DNA of 64,000 bases from Thiocapsa marina 5811 (GCF_000223985.1 NZ_AFWV01000017.1:31876-95875), one strand, 5' to 3'; numbered from the stretch's first letter, positions 8,378 to 18,247 are shown. Notes: generated by a model not told the origin, from the letters alone. Made by a program: numbers and translations.

Positions 8378-9950
8378 GCGCGCTCACCGAAACGAAGGCC
8401 GCCTCGATGCGTTCGAGCAACGCGTCCAACGAGGGTGTTCGGCTGGTGTCGATGAAGACCGCGTGGGCACGCTCGTCGGATGCCAAGGGCTCGAGCGCCA
8501 GCCGTTGGCGCTCGAGAACCCGCACGTCGGCGTCCGAGACATCCTGTTTCTCGGCACGCCGGGAAATGATGCGGCGACGCAGCACATCCAGGGGGGCATC
8601 GAGCGCCAGGATCGCGACCGGGATGCGCTGCCGCCGAGCCAAGTCCCAAAACAGTGCTCGCCGCGCCGCGCGGATGAAGGTCGCATCGACCAAGACGTCG
8701 TAACCGCAGCCGAGGATCGTCTCTGCCAGACGCAGCAGACGGGCGTAGGTCCATTCGGTCGCGGTCGGAAAATAGATCCCGGCATCGAGCGACGCACGGG
8801 TGGACACGGTCTCGGAGATGCCGAAGAGACGCTTGCGCTCGATGTCCGAGCGCAAATGGATCAAGGGGAGTGCCTCGCGAAGCAGTCTCGCCATGTAGCT
8901 CTTTCCGGATCCGGACAGTCCGCATGCAATCAACAGGCGCGGCGATCGGGTGCAGGTGTAGGACTCGGCAAGCTCCAGATAACGGATGCAGGTCGAGCGA
9001 TCGCGGGCCTCTTGTGCCGGATCCAGATCCGCCTGCCCGAGACGAATGGCCATGACCTTCGCCCGAACCAGCGCGCGATAGACCTTGTGAAGATCCAGCA
9101 GGGACAACAGCTCGTAGTCGCCGCTGCGCTCCAGATAGCGGTTCAAAAAGCGCCGCGCCAGCGGCTCCGCGCCGGATTCATCCAGGTCCATGATCAGGAA
9201 AGCGATCTCGCTCGCCGTGTCGATCCAGCGCAGGAAGGGGTTGAACTCGATCGCGTCGAAGATGCGGATCTGACCGTCGACCAAGGCGATGTTGCCCCGA
9301 TGCATGTCTCCGTGACACTCGCGCACGAAGCCGTCGCGCCGCCGCCGTTCGATCATTGGAGTTAGGGCTTGCCAGCGCGCGCGTGTCCAGGCGTCGAGGC
9401 GATCCAGACGCTCGCGGGGATCCGGCAGCAGGGCCCGGGCGCGAATCTGCACCAGATTCTCGACCATGGGCGCAAGCACGGCCTCGGGAGTGCCGAAAGG
9501 ACTCTCGGGATCGGCGACCGGGATCCGGGCGTGAAACTCGGCAATCTCCACGGCCAAGCGATCGATCAGCTCCCCGGAGAGCTCCTGACGGTCGAGCAAT
9601 GCCTCTTGCGGGAAACGGTGCATCTGCACGGCATACTCCTGCACCGGACCGGTTCCGCCGATACGCGGCGCGTTTGCGGTGCCGGTGACGGCAACCACGC
9701 CCAGATAGAGATCCGGCGCGAGACGCCGATTCAGCCGCAGCTCCTCCTCGCAACAGCGGCGACGGCGTTCCAGCGTGGAGAAGTCGAGAAAACCCAGATC
9801 GATCGGCTTCTTGAGCTTGTAGGCAAACGCACCCGCGAGAAAAACATGCGAGATGTGCGTCTCGATGTGCTCGACCGGATCGGCAGGGTGCGGATAGGCC
9901 TCCGGTCGCATCAGCGCTTGCATCAGGCACGGGAAGGCGTCGATGTCCAC
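8364..9950 (-). CDS. Bifunctional APH-like phosphotransferase / P-loop kinase
   Basis: Two-domain protein of about 528 residues. The N-terminal half resembles aminoglycoside phosphotransferases, with the Brenner motif CHGDMHRGNIALVDG and the metal-binding segment IRIFDAIEFN. The C-terminal third is an AAA-type kinase with the P-loop GLSGSGKSYMA and a Walker-B-like VLVDATF strand. This fusion is common in Proteobacteria and its substrate is unknown. The frame opens with TTG at 9980; I prefer GTG at 9950, preceded by AAGGGT, and ATG at 9923 is also possible. The gene stands alone, convergent with the EamA gene. Confidence 0.85.
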   Translation of the reverse strand: MDIDAFPCLMQALMRPEAYPHPADPVEHIETHISHVFLAGAFAYKLKKPIDLGFLDFSTLERRRRCCEEELRLNRRLAPDLYLGVVAVTGTANAPRIGGTGPVQEYAVQMHRFPQEALLDRQELSGELIDRLAVEIAEFHARIPVADPESPFGTPEAVLAPMVENLVQIRARALLPDPRERLDRLDAWTRARWQALTPMIERRRRDGFVRECHGDMHRGNIALVDGQIRIFDAIEFNPFLRWIDTASEIAFLIMDLDESGAEPLARRFLNRYLERSGDYELLSLLDLHKVYRALVRAKVMAIRLGQADLDPAQEARDRSTCIRYLELAESYTCTRSPRLLIACGLSGSGKSYMARLLREALPLIHLRSDIERKRLFGISETVSTRASLDAGIYFPTATEWTYARLLRLAETILGCGYDVLVDATFIRAARRALFWDLARRQRIPVAILALDAPLDVLRRRIISRRAEKQDVSDADVRVLERQRLALEPLASDERAHAVFIDTSRTPSLDALLERIEAAFVSVSAPTEQ

Positions 9951-10082
9951 GGGGCAGCTACCCTTATCCGTCCGGTACAAAACCTTACGTCAATCGACCT
10001 TGAACTGAGTATAAGCGTTCTTTAATATCCCGAAGGATATTCGCCCTTCCCCAACCCGCAATCCGAACCTTTGGAGATGTTC

Positions 10083-10283
10083 ATGTCTATCGAGCGCATC
10101 GTCTTTGCCGTCGCCGGCGCCTTCATCCTGATCTCGCTCCTGCTCGCACACTACGTCAGCCCCTACTGGATGTGGTTCACCGCCTTCGTCGGCCTGAATC
10201 TCTTCCAGTCGGCCTTCACCGGATTTTGCCCGTTGGCGCTGATCCTGAAGAAGATGGGCAAGAAGACCGGTCCCGCCTTCTGA
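10083..10283 (+). CDS. DUF2892 small membrane protein
   Basis: A 66-residue protein with two hydrophobic helices ([20 protein letters not shown] and [19 protein letters not shown]). It ends with the [14 protein letters not shown] pattern of DUF2892 proteins, which are often linked to rhodanese or sulfur-metabolism genes. ATG at 10083 is preceded by GGAG; an upstream frame adds four residues. The role is unknown. A palindromic element begins 7 bp after its stop codon. Confidence 0.8.
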   Translation: MSIERIVFAVAGAFILISLLLAHYVSPYWMWFTAFVGLNLFQSAFTGFCPLALILKKMGKKTGPAF

Positions 10284-10290
10284 GCCCCCA

Positions 10291-10484
10291 CTGAACCGCG
10301 TCCGGAGCGATCAACATCGCTTCGTCCTTTGCCTTGACCTCGTGCCACACGGCAGCCTCGGCGAGACGCGGTTCAGAAAAACACAAGATATTCATCACTT
10401 GAATCGCGTCGGCGCGGACCGCGCATGAACCTTGGGCGTTGCGGCAAAACGCCGCGGTCGCCTGTCGAAACGGACGCGATTCAA
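10291..10484. repeat. Dimeric 194-bp palindromic element, copy 1
   Basis: Two 86-bp units, 10291-10376 (CTGAACCGCG ... CGCGGTTCAG) and 10399-10484 (TTGAATCGCG ... CGCGATTCAA), are joined by a 22-bp AT-rich linker. The left unit carries CGCGTCCGGAGCGAT, also seen in the copy at 44622. The element fills the space between the convergent DUF2892 gene and rimO. The last bases, ATTCAA, include the complement of the rimO stop codon. It is a member of the family described in the findings. Confidence 0.85.
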
Positions 10485-11806
10485 TCGGTAACTGGCTGCG
10501 CCCAGAGATCATGCTCGCCCGCATCCGTGATCTCGACCTCGATGAAATCCCCCGGATCCAGCTCCCACGCACCCGCGATGATCACCTCGCCGTCGATCTC
10601 GGGTGCGTCGGCGTAGCTGCGGGCGATCACCTCGTCCTCTCCGACCTCGTCGACCAGCACGGTCAGCCGCTGACCGATGCGCTCGGCGAGCTTCGACCGG
10701 CTGATCTCCGCCTGCACGGCCATGAAGCGCTCGACCCGCTCGAGCTTGACCGGCTCCGGGACAGGATCGGGCAGCGCGTTGGCCGTCGCGCCCTCGACCG
10801 GCGAATAGGGGAAACAGCCCACACGGTCCAGTTGCGCTGCGCGCAGGAAGTCGAGCAGCTCCTCGAACTCGGCCTCGGTCTCGCCCGGAAAACCGACGAT
10901 GAAGGTGCTGCGCATGACCAGATCCGGGCACTGCTCGCGCCAGCGCGAGAGCCGATCGAGCACCTTCTCGGTCGCCGCCGGACGGCGCATCGCCCTTAGG
11001 ATCGGCTCGCTGCCGTGCTGCAGCGGCATGTCGAGATAGGGCAGGATCAGCCCCTCCGCCATCAGCGGGATCAGCGCGTCCACATGCGGATAGGGATAGA
11101 CATAGTGCAGCCGGACCCAGGCTGGCAGCTCGCCGAGCGCGCGCGCCAGGTTGAGCGTGTCGGTCTTGATCGGCCGACCCCTCCAAAAATCGGGCCGATA
11201 GCGTAGATCCAACCCGTAGGCGCTGGTGTCTTGCGAGATGACCAAGAGCTCGCGCACCCCCGACTCCACCAGCCGCTCGGCCTCCGCGAGCACCTCGCCG
11301 ATCGGGCGGCTCGCCAGATCGCCGCGCAGGCTCGGGATGATGCAGAAGCTGCACCGATGGTTGCAGCCCTCCGAGATCTTCAGGTAGGCAAAATGCCGCG
11401 GCGTGAGCTTCACGCCCTGCGGCGGCACCAGACTGACGAAGGGATCATGCGGCGCCGGCAGCTGCGCGTGCACCGCCGCCATCACCTCGTCGAGTGCATG
11501 CGGACCGGTGACCGCGAGGACCTCCGGATGGGCCTTGCGAACGATCTCGGCACGCGCACCCAGACAACCCGTCACGATGACGCGACCGTTGGCATGCAGC
11601 GCCTCGCCGATCGCATCCAGCGACTCCTCGACCGCATCGTCGATAAAGCCGCAGGTGTTGACGATGACCAGATCGGCATCCTCGTAGCTCGGCGGGATGC
11701 CGTAACCCTCCGCACGCAGCTGCGTGAGGATCCGCTCCGAATCCACCGTCGCCTTGGGACAGCCGAGGCTCACGAATCCGATCTTGGGGGTTTGGGTCAT
11801 CGACAT
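10481..11806 (-). CDS. rimO: Ribosomal protein S12 methylthiotransferase RimO
   Basis: Radical-SAM enzyme that methylthiolates an aspartate of ribosomal protein S12. The 441 residues contain the N-terminal UPF0004 domain starting [17 protein letters not shown], the radical-SAM cluster [15 protein letters not shown] (CxxxCxxC) and a C-terminal TRAM domain. [10 protein letters not shown] and SCR-type spacing separate RimO from MiaB. Met at 11806 is used; Met at 11800 is equally plausible. The TGA stop (10481-10483) is formed by the end of the palindromic element that follows the gene. Confidence 0.95.
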   Translation of the reverse strand: MSMTQTPKIGFVSLGCPKATVDSERILTQLRAEGYGIPPSYEDADLVIVNTCGFIDDAVEESLDAIGEALHANGRVIVTGCLGARAEIVRKAHPEVLAVTGPHALDEVMAAVHAQLPAPHDPFVSLVPPQGVKLTPRHFAYLKISEGCNHRCSFCIIPSLRGDLASRPIGEVLAEAERLVESGVRELLVISQDTSAYGLDLRYRPDFWRGRPIKTDTLNLARALGELPAWVRLHYVYPYPHVDALIPLMAEGLILPYLDMPLQHGSEPILRAMRRPAATEKVLDRLSRWREQCPDLVMRSTFIVGFPGETEAEFEELLDFLRAAQLDRVGCFPYSPVEGATANALPDPVPEPVKLERVERFMAVQAEISRSKLAERIGQRLTVLVDEVGEDEVIARSYADAPEIDGEVIIAGAWELDPGDFIEVEITDAGEHDLWAQPVTD

Positions 11807-12375
11807 AGGGTCAACCGAGATCTATTAACGTTCAAAAAAACGACAATCGGCGAGCAGTCGCTCGGAGGACACTGCGAGGGCCTTGGCCCGCACGGCCAAG
11901 GTCCGCACAGCGGATCCTCCGGGGCTCGGCGCGGTTCAACACGAAGATCAGGGCGCGATCGTCTGCCTCGGCCTGCATCCCGTGCACCTGCTCGACGGGT
12001 GCGCCACGGCGACAGAGGTTGCCCGACGACAAGCGACTGGGAAATCTCTTCCGTCGCGCGATCGACGAACGCCGGCACCGACATCCGGGTCTCCGCAAGG
12101 GCCAGGACCCTCTCCCGGTGGTACGCCATGTTACGCGTCCCGTCGGCGGAAGCGAAACGGACCTAAACCGCGTCCCCGCCAAGAGTCCGCGGGTGTTGTC
12201 ACTGGCTTTACTTCAAGCAGATTCTCAGATTGAAACGCGCGGACCGTGCCGGATGATCCCACCGTCGCCATTCCGCCGAGCACCTCCGCTGGCCTCGTTC
12301 GGCTTGATGCTTCCCTTCTGCCCGGAATCGGCCACAATCCGTCGCACGTCAAGTCAAACCGAGTGACTCCTCAAC
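11807..12375. other. Intergenic region with degenerate repeat termini and a possible decayed gene
   Basis: The region holds isolated termini of the palindromic element family (GGCGCGGTTCAAC near 11939 and CCTAAACCGCGTCC near 12163) but no intact unit. On the minus strand one frame reads MAYHRERVLALAETRMSVP from about 12129. A second frame continues with DDRALIFVLNRAEPRR near 11935, as if one gene had been frameshifted. I cannot name the family and regard this only as a possible pseudogene. Confidence 0.35.
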
Positions 12376-12515
12376 ACGCGTTGCGGACGCTGTCGGTCAC
12401 GCTCCGGACACCTGTTGACGACCCGGATCTACCCGTCACGCAAGCCACGCGAGCGCCCGCTGTGGTGAGGTCAGCAGACGGCCGTCTCGGTTCGTTTGGT
12501 CCTACGGGCATAAAG
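12376..12515 (+). repeat. Direct repeat flanking a toxin-antitoxin module, left copy
   Basis: It shares blocks with 13602-13742: CGCGTTGCGGACGCTG near the left end, CTCCGGA, then GCAGACGG, CGGTTCGT and TACGGGCA near the right end. The copies are diverged and have small indels. Together they bracket the DUF1778/GNAT gene pair. Confidence 0.6.
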
Positions 12516-12543
12516 AAAGACCGACCCAGCGACCCCTCGATGT

Positions 12544-13080
12544 TTAGGATCGGTTGCTCTGATCGAACGCGTCCAAGCGGGGAAAGAGTTTCCGCAATAC
12601 CCTCTCCGGCAATAGGAGTCGGTCGGATCGGCCCGGAAGGGCCGTAAAGCCGAAGTGCCGATAGAATGCCGCCGCCGATGGATCCTTGGCGTCGACCAAC
12701 AGCGCAGCAACCGCCAGAACACGGCTGGCTTGAATGACCTTTTTGCAGGCGTCGGACAGCATGATCGAACCGAGTCCTCGGCCCTTGAAGGTCTCGTCGA
12801 CGGCTAAGCGCCCGAGCAACGCCACCGGCACCGGATAGCGGGGAAGCTTGCGTGCCAACGCCAAGGGTAAGTCCTCCACACTCACGCTTCCTGCGCTCAA
12901 GGAGAAGAATCCTGCCGGCCGGCGTGGTTCATCCCGAGGCGTGGCGACAAACACCCGCGCCACACCTCGGCGCACATCCTGCGAGGCATAACGCCGCAAA
13001 TAGACGTCTAGATCCTGTTGAGGGCAGTGAAAGGCGTCCTTCTCGACCGCGTCATCGAGCGGCCGGATGAGATAGCTCAC
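12544..13080 (-). CDS. GNAT acetyltransferase, TacT/AtaT-like toxin
   Basis: A 178-residue GNAT-fold protein of the class that serves as toxin with a DUF1778 antitoxin. These enzymes acetylate the aminoacyl group of charged tRNA and block translation. The acetyl-CoA loop is in VDETFKGRGLGSIML, and the C-terminal AFYRHFGFTALP carries the usual tyrosine. The start ATG overlaps the antitoxin stop by 4 bp (13077-13080), the standard arrangement of this module with the antitoxin first. Its function as a toxin is inferred from this pairing. Confidence 0.88.
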   Translation of the reverse strand: MSYLIRPLDDAVEKDAFHCPQQDLDVYLRRYASQDVRRGVARVFVATPRDEPRRPAGFFSLSAGSVSVEDLPLALARKLPRYPVPVALLGRLAVDETFKGRGLGSIMLSDACKKVIQASRVLAVAALLVDAKDPSAAAFYRHFGFTALPGRSDRLLLPERVLRKLFPRLDAFDQSNRS

Positions 13081-13361
13081 GAACGCTCGACCTGTTCGGC
13101 ATGACGTTCCACCGCGCGCTGCAAGGCGGTATTGGGTCCATCGGGGGCATCGAGCGCGGCCAAGAACGCCTGGAAGTCCTCGACTCGTAGGGTGATCGAT
13201 TCCTGCTGCTGCACGATTCGCTCGGCCGCCGCAATGGCCCGGGAGAGGACGAACTCGGACAGGTTGACTCGCGCGTAGCCGGCCGCTTTGTCAAGCAGCT
13301 GTCGGGTACGCTCGTCGCAGCGAATATGCAGGCGGCTGTCTTTGTTGGCGGTCTGGCTCAT
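13077..13361 (-). CDS. DUF1778 antitoxin of the GNAT module
   Basis: A 94-residue ribbon-helix-helix antitoxin: LHIRCDERTRQLLDKAAGYARVNLSEFVLSRA matches the DUF1778 DNA-binding region, and the acidic C-terminal part would wrap the toxin. The start at 13361 (MSQTANKDS) is chosen from family alignment; the frame extends 26 codons upstream without similarity. It is translationally coupled to the acetyltransferase. A near-palindromic site 32-50 bp upstream may be its operator. Confidence 0.88.
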   Translation of the reverse strand: MSQTANKDSRLHIRCDERTRQLLDKAAGYARVNLSEFVLSRAIAAAERIVQQQESITLRVEDFQAFLAALDAPDGPNTALQRAVERHAEQVERS

Positions 13362-13392
13362 CGTGGACTCCGGAGTCGGAAGGCAGTAAAGT

Positions 13393-13411
13393 GTGCGCCG
13401 TACGTACGCAC
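13393..13411. promoter_or_regulatory. Candidate autorepressor operator of the DUF1778/GNAT module
   Basis: The 19-bp site GTGCGCCGTACGTACGCAC is an imperfect palindrome around CGTACG, upstream of the antitoxin start. RHH antitoxins of this class bind TGTAC/GTACA-like palindromes near their promoters. The regulatory role is inference from position and symmetry. Confidence 0.4.
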
Positions 13412-13601
13412 ATGGCAAGCCGGCGGCGTGCATCGTCATTGCGCTGATCGGGATGGGAATCGCAAGAGGTTCTCCGGCGAAGACACGAAGACACGACGTG
13501 GTCCTCTCGCCCGATCAGCGGTCACGGGGCTCAGGTATCGTGACGGCGTGGAATCTAGCCGAAGCTGATGCTCAGCCGACGCGCTCCTAAGGCAGCAAAA
13601 C

Positions 13602-13742
13602 GCGCGTTGCGGACGCTGGCGCGCATGCTCCGGATAAGCCGGTTAAGATCCGATCCGGTCAGCTGCGCTCACCCCACGAGCGACCGCCGCAGCGTCGTGA
13701 GCAGACGGACATGTTCGGTTCGTCTTGCCTTACGGGCAAAAT
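13602..13742 (+). repeat. Direct repeat flanking a toxin-antitoxin module, right copy
   Basis: Partner of 12376-12515: the blocks GCGTTGCGGACGCTGG, CTCCGGA, GCAGACGG, TTCGGTTCGT and TACGGGCA occur in the same order. No gene is recognised within it. Confidence 0.55.
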
Positions 13743-13784
13743 CTGGCAGATCAGGGGACTCCCGGCTGCCGGAGTAACGGAGCA

Positions 13785-14114
13785 TCAAGCATGAGCTTGG
13801 TGTTCCGGTTCGACCGACAGCCGCATGCCCATTGTTTTCAGCACGGCAAGCAACGTTTTCAGTGTCGGGTTGCCCTTGGGTGACAGGGAGCGGTACAACG
13901 ACTCCCGGCTGATGCCGGCCTCGGCCGCCACCGCCCCCAAGCCGCCATGGGCTTCCGCCACGGTGCGGAGCGCCAAGAGACCGGCGGCTCGCTCGTCGGG
14001 ATCGTCGAGCGACTCCATCGCTGCTTTCAGGTACGCGACCGCCAGTTCCCGGTCGGCGCGCAGTTCGGCGATCTCGCGCTCATGGTGTGAGACCACGCCT
14101 TTCAATTGATTCAT
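13785..14114 (-). CDS. HTH-type antitoxin of a HigBA-like module
   Basis: A 109-residue protein with a C-terminal helix-turn-helix typical of probable addiction-module antidotes (GGLGAVAAEAGISRESLYRSLS, then NPTLKTLLAVLKTMGMRL). The N-terminal third is helical and charged. The start at 14114 gives MNQLKGVVS and overlaps the toxin stop by 4 bp (14111-14114). In this family the toxin gene comes first, as here. It probably represses its own operon and neutralises the RelE-fold toxin. Confidence 0.87.
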   Translation of the reverse strand: MNQLKGVVSHHEREIAELRADRELAVAYLKAAMESLDDPDERAAGLLALRTVAEAHGGLGAVAAEAGISRESLYRSLSPKGNPTLKTLLAVLKTMGMRLSVEPEHQAHA

Positions 14115-14440
14115 GTTTGTCTCCGTTTCCACTCTGACCACAGCGTCTTGGCGCGCTTGATGTCCGATACCTGGGAACTCTTGTCTCCGCCGCACAAGAG
14201 CAGGACAACCGATGCTCCGTAGCGGCCACAGTACACGCGGTATCCGGCACCGACGTGCACACGCAACTCGATGACACCTTCACCGACCGGCTCGCTGTCG
14301 CCGAAGTTACCCGACTGCACTTGCCGCAAACGAACGCGAATCCGTGCTTGTGCCACCCTATCGCGCACGCCGTCCAACCATTCCGTGAATGGTTCGCGGC
14401 CGTCCTCGCGCTGATACCGAAAGAGCTCTATCATGGACAC
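14111..14440 (-). CDS. RelE/HigB-type toxin
   Basis: A 109-residue toxin of the RelE superfamily, with FTEWLDGVRDRVAQARIRVRLRQVQSGNFGDSEPVG near the N terminus and VHVGAGYRVYCGRYG in the core. The C-terminal LLLCGGDKSSQVSDIKRA matches the phage-derived Gp49-like/HigB subfamily. Such proteins are ribosome-dependent mRNA endonucleases. Met at 14440 or at 14434 could start it. It is the first gene of a two-gene operon with the antitoxin at 13785. Confidence 0.87.
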   Translation of the reverse strand: MSMIELFRYQREDGREPFTEWLDGVRDRVAQARIRVRLRQVQSGNFGDSEPVGEGVIELRVHVGAGYRVYCGRYGASVVLLLCGGDKSSQVSDIKRAKTLWSEWKRRQT

Positions 14441-14994
14441 AAGTGTAACTTAAAAGCTACTTCTGCGCAGTGCAAAAAGACCTTGGAGCGCAAGACGGGG
14501 CCGGCATGCGCCCGGGCTGCGGCGATCCGCGCGGCCCAGGCTGCCGGATGGGGTACCTTTCGGTTTCATCTCGCTACGCATTGGCCCAAGGCAGCATCTG
14601 ATCTGTGCTTGATGCACGACTGCGTCCTAACGTCGACTTCACAATGGTCTTCAGCCACTCGGAGTCGTCCATTAACGGACCGTTTTGGATCGCAACCAGC
14701 CCAACCGCAGCGTGAGCGCCAGCGTCCGCAGTGCGTCCGGAACGGTCGCTCAGGTCGAGGCGCCGGGCAGCAGGTCTGGGTCGAAAACGGCCCCTTCCAC
14801 CAACTCTCGGCCGGCGCCGCAGTGCGGAAACATCGCGAAAAGTTAAGTTACCCCCCTTCAGAGCCGAGGGCTTATCTCACTGAGTCAGGTGAGCGAAACT
14901 TAGAAAGCCGTGACGAGAGTATGTTGGAAACAACACGCGGGACGCGCTCGCCGTTGGACTCGCTCGGAACTCAGCCCCTTGCTCGGGACGCGGT
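14441..14994. other. Intergenic region, no gene recognised
   Basis: About 550 bp between the toxin gene (reading left) and the end of the universal stress gene. An open plus-strand frame crosses it but has no family resemblance. At its right edge, GGGACGCGGTTCAAC (to 14998) is one terminus of the palindromic element family. The partner terminus expected about 86 bp to the left is not recognisable. Confidence 0.4.
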
Positions 14995-15858
14995 TCAACG
15001 CAGGAGCAAGGTCGGTATCTTGGCCGATCGCAGCAGGTCCGAGGTCTTGCTGCCGAACAAGAGGCTACGCAGCGGCGAATGACTGTAGGCGCCCATGATC
15101 AGCATGTCGATCTCATGCTCGCGGACATGTCCGGCGATGATGCCCTCCGCGTCGCCCGGGATCAGCGCGGACTCGACCTCGAATCCACCGCTCTCGAGTG
15201 TCGTCTTGGCCCATTCCAACTGGCGTGGACCGTCCTTGCGGCTCTTTCCGGACATCAACAGATGGATGGGCAACCCCCGAAACAGCGGGCTGGATGCGAT
15301 CATCTCCACCCCGCGGCGGGTCATGGTGCCGCCGTCGAAGGCGATCATCGCCCGCCGCGGCTCTTGGAAACCCTGGGTGACGGCCAGGATCGGCTGCTTG
15401 AGGGCACGCACCATGCGCTCGACATTGCGGCCCAGGTCGCGCTGTGTCGTCTCCGCCGACTCGCCGCGCCGTCCGAGGACGAACAGACGCACGCTCGGCT
15501 GCTGCTCGACGAGCACCTCCTCCAGGTCGCCGTAGCGTTGACGCACATCCGGCGACGGCACCCCCGCCGCCATGGCGCGCTCGCGCAAACGATTGAGGAA
15601 AAGCCGACCCTGCTCGCGCACCTCCTTGCTGCGTGCGGCGTCCTCCTCGGACAGCTCGGTCAGAAGGTGTTGATGCGCGTTCACACCGATGGCCCCGCTC
15701 CGGTCTTTACCGGTGGAGATCTCGGTCTGACGATGGATGATGTGCAGCAACTCCATCGGTGCCCCCGTCCGACGCGCAGCCCAAGCCGCTGCATCGGTCA
15801 CATTGTCGGCGAAGTGCGAATGATCGACGCACGCCAACACCTTTTTTTCGTTTTGCAT
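14995..15858 (-). CDS. Tandem-domain universal stress protein
   Basis: A 287-residue cytoplasmic protein of two UspA domains (about 1-140 and 150-287). Domain 1 begins KVLACVDHSHFADNV. Domain 2 ends with the nucleotide-binding pattern IDMLIMGAYSHSPLRSLLFGSKTSDLLRSAKIPTLL, a G-2x-G-9x-G-like signature. It lies 185 bp downstream of a SulP transporter on the same strand, and such pairings are common, so they may be co-regulated. The TGA stop (14995-14997) lies inside a CGCGGTTCAA terminus of the palindromic element family. Confidence 0.9.
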   Translation of the reverse strand: MQNEKKVLACVDHSHFADNVTDAAAWAARRTGAPMELLHIIHRQTEISTGKDRSGAIGVNAHQHLLTELSEEDAARSKEVREQGRLFLNRLRERAMAAGVPSPDVRQRYGDLEEVLVEQQPSVRLFVLGRRGESAETTQRDLGRNVERMVRALKQPILAVTQGFQEPRRAMIAFDGGTMTRRGVEMIASSPLFRGLPIHLLMSGKSRKDGPRQLEWAKTTLESGGFEVESALIPGDAEGIIAGHVREHEIDMLIMGAYSHSPLRSLLFGSKTSDLLRSAKIPTLLLR

Positions 15859-15961
15859 GGAGAATTCCCCTGTTCAAACGCCCCCGTGACACAGTGCGTC
15901 GGTCTCGCACGGGCTTCAGGCTCCTGACTGACGACGGCTCGACGAGACCCGGTTATTCCAT

Positions 15962-16047
15962 CTGAACCGCGCCGCGCCGACACCGTCTGTGTGAAACGAG
16001 GCCGATCACATCCGGCAACCCGTCATGTGACTCCGAGCGCGGTTCAG
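15962..16047. repeat. Single 86-bp palindromic unit
   Basis: It reads CTGAACCGCGCC at the left end and AGCGCGGTTCAG at the right end, exactly 86 bp, matching the half-units of the dimeric elements. It lies in the sulP-usp spacer, and its right terminus contains the complement of the sulP stop codon TGA (16044-16046). Confidence 0.8.
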
Positions 16048-17519
16048 TGCCCCATCAGCTGCTCGACGGCATCCGGTTTGTCGTGCACCGCAAAACGATC
16101 CACCAGCGTTGCGCTTGCCTCGTTGAGGCCCACGACCTCGACCTCGGTACCCTCGCGGCGGAATTTGAGAACCACCTTGTCCAGGGCACTCACCGCAGTG
16201 ATGTCCCAGAAATGCGCCCGACTGACGTCGATGCGCACCTTCTCGATCACCTCTTTGAAATCGAAGGAGGCGACGAAGCGATCGGCCGAGGCGAAGAACA
16301 CCTGCCCCGTCACGACATAGACGCGCAAACGCCCTTCGTGCAGTGCCATCGAGCCGATATGCAGGATCTGTCCGACCCGATGGGCGAAGAAAAACCCGGA
16401 GAGCAGCACGCCGACCAGGACGCCTTTCGCCAGATCGTGGGTAGCCACCACGACGATCACGGTCGCGATCATGACGACGTTGGCGTTGAGCGGATGCTCG
16501 CGCAGGTTGCGGATCGATGCCCAGTTGAAGGTACCGATGGAGACCATGATCATCACGGCCACCAGGGCGGCCATCGGAATCATCGCGACCACGTCGCCCG
16601 CGAACACCACCATCAAGAGCAGAAAGACACCGGCGACGAGCGTGGAGAGACGTCCGCGACCGCCCGATTTCACGTTGATCACCGATTGCCCGATCATGCC
16701 GCAGCCGGCCATCCCGCCGATGAATCCGGAACCGATGTTGGCGACGCCCTGACCGACACACTCGCGGTTCTTGTCGCTGTTGGAGTCGGTCAGGTCATCG
16801 ACGATCGAGGCGGTCATCATGGACTCGAGAAGACCGACCGCGGCGAGCGTTGCCGAAACCGGGAAGATGATCTGCAGCGTCTCCCAGGTCAGCGGGATGT
16901 CGGGAAACAGGAAGATCGGCAGACTATCGGGCATTTGGCCCATGTCGCCGACGGTGCGGATGTCCAGATCCAACGCGATCGAGACCCCCGTCAAGATCAC
17001 GATGGTCACCAACGGGGACGGAACGACCTTCGTGAGATACGGGAAGAGGTAGATGATGCCGAGACCCGCGGCCACCATCGCGTACACCTCCCAGCTCATC
17101 CCGATCAGCTCGGGCAGTTGAGCCATGAAGATGAGGATGGCCAGCGCATTGACGAAGCCGGTGATGACCGAGCGCGACACGAAACGCATCAGGTTTCCGA
17201 GACGCAGGGCACCGGCGAGGATCTGCAGGATGCCGGTCAGGATGGTCGCGGCCAGCAGATACTGCAGTCCGTGCTCCTTCACCAAGACCACCATCAGCAA
17301 CGCCATCGCCCCGGTGGCCGCCGAGATCATGCCCGGACGGCCGCCGACGAACGCGGTGACGGTGGCGATCGCAAAGGAGGCGTAAAGACCCACTTTGGGA
17401 TCGACGCCGGCGATGATCGAGAAGGCGATGGCTTCCGGGATCAGGGCGAGCGCGACCACGAGGCCGGCGAGAAGATCGTTTCGAACATTGGAGAGCCAGT
17501 CCTGGCGCAAGGATTTCAT
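16044..17519 (-). CDS. SulP-family anion transporter with STAS domain
   Basis: Inner-membrane SulP (SLC26-like) permease of 491 residues. The N-terminal part has about 10-12 hydrophobic helices beginning [35 protein letters not shown]. The cytoplasmic C-terminal STAS domain lies at about residues 385-485 ([23 protein letters not shown]). SulP proteins carry sulfate, bicarbonate or other anions; the substrate is not determinable here. Met at 17519 starts the conserved MKSLRQDW region. A frame extending 53 codons upstream has no similarity and was rejected. Confidence 0.93.
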   Translation of the reverse strand: MKSLRQDWLSNVRNDLLAGLVVALALIPEAIAFSIIAGVDPKVGLYASFAIATVTAFVGGRPGMISAATGAMALLMVVLVKEHGLQYLLAATILTGILQILAGALRLGNLMRFVSRSVITGFVNALAILIFMAQLPELIGMSWEVYAMVAAGLGIIYLFPYLTKVVPSPLVTIVILTGVSIALDLDIRTVGDMGQMPDSLPIFLFPDIPLTWETLQIIFPVSATLAAVGLLESMMTASIVDDLTDSNSDKNRECVGQGVANIGSGFIGGMAGCGMIGQSVINVKSGGRGRLSTLVAGVFLLLMVVFAGDVVAMIPMAALVAVMIMVSIGTFNWASIRNLREHPLNANVVMIATVIVVVATHDLAKGVLVGVLLSGFFFAHRVGQILHIGSMALHEGRLRVYVVTGQVFFASADRFVASFDFKEVIEKVRIDVSRAHFWDITAVSALDKVVLKFRREGTEVEVVGLNEASATLVDRFAVHDKPDAVEQLMGH

Positions 17520-18024
17520 GGTTTCAATTCCGTTTCTGATGCCTGTCGGGACGGCCGAAGAGGACGAAACAACAGGTGGCCGAGCGGCTGCTCGCGAACC
17601 GAGGAAGAGGTCGGCGTCGGATCGGATCCTGGAATCGGTCTGCAGCACGGCTCGAGCCGATGCGGGCGGCGGCCACACGAACCGTCGGAGACGTCGACTC
17701 GGAGAGGGATGGGGCTACACCGGGAAGGCTCTCGTTGGCTGTAAAGACGGCTTTCGCCGAACGCGGCGGCCGAAAAGCCTGATATCGGCGACCAAGAGCG
17801 CCGAGATGCTATCGGAACGACGCGCATCGATCAATGACCCCGGACGCCCCCTCCGGCGATCGGTCCGGCGACGCGACCCAAACCGGAATCGGTCCGGATG
17901 AAACCTCGACACGCCTTGATCACACCTCCGAACTAGGTGAGGATACTCAGGATTGAGAACCCCGATACTGAGCCCGCCTGCTCCCGCAAGGGGCGCCCCG
18001 CCGAGACAAATCAACAGGTGCCGG
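17520..18024. other. Intergenic region upstream of sulP
   Basis: About 500 bp between divergent genes. No gene is recognised. It probably holds promoters for sulP (reading left) and the small membrane protein (reading right), but I cannot point to convincing -10/-35 pairs. Confidence 0.35.
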
Positions 18025-18165
18025 ATGAGAGGATGTAAGCTCTGCCGATACAGGACGGTCTGCAACGATCTCCCCGGGGTCTGCATTCTGCTCATCTATG
18101 TCGCGATCTTCGTGGTGGTGACCGCGCTCGGCTACCTGTTCGTGACGCAGGAGCTGCTGCAATGA
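18025..18165 (+). CDS. Small membrane protein with N-terminal cysteines
   Basis: A 46-residue peptide starting at ATG 18025. A short N-terminal segment contains a CKLCRYRTVC cysteine cluster (CxxC) and is followed by one strongly hydrophobic helix (CILLIYVAIFVVVTALGYLFV). I do not recognise the family. The compact charged-then-hydrophobic layout looks like a genuine single-pass protein. A frame extending upstream to 17953 is less likely. It precedes the dehydrogenase gene by about 80 bp on the same strand. Confidence 0.5.
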   Translation: MRGCKLCRYRTVCNDLPGVCILLIYVAIFVVVTALGYLFVTQELLQ

Positions 18166-18247
18166 CGAGCGTGGGCAAAGTCGTACATCGCCGAGGGTCG
18201 ATCGCGGCCGGCGGCTGGACGCTGGTGGCTGGAGGCATTTCGGAACG

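Noticed and set aside
16047..17744. 565-codon plus-strand frame rich in Asp/His/Gly
   Set aside because: Antisense to the SulP transporter gene; typical third-position GC artefact.
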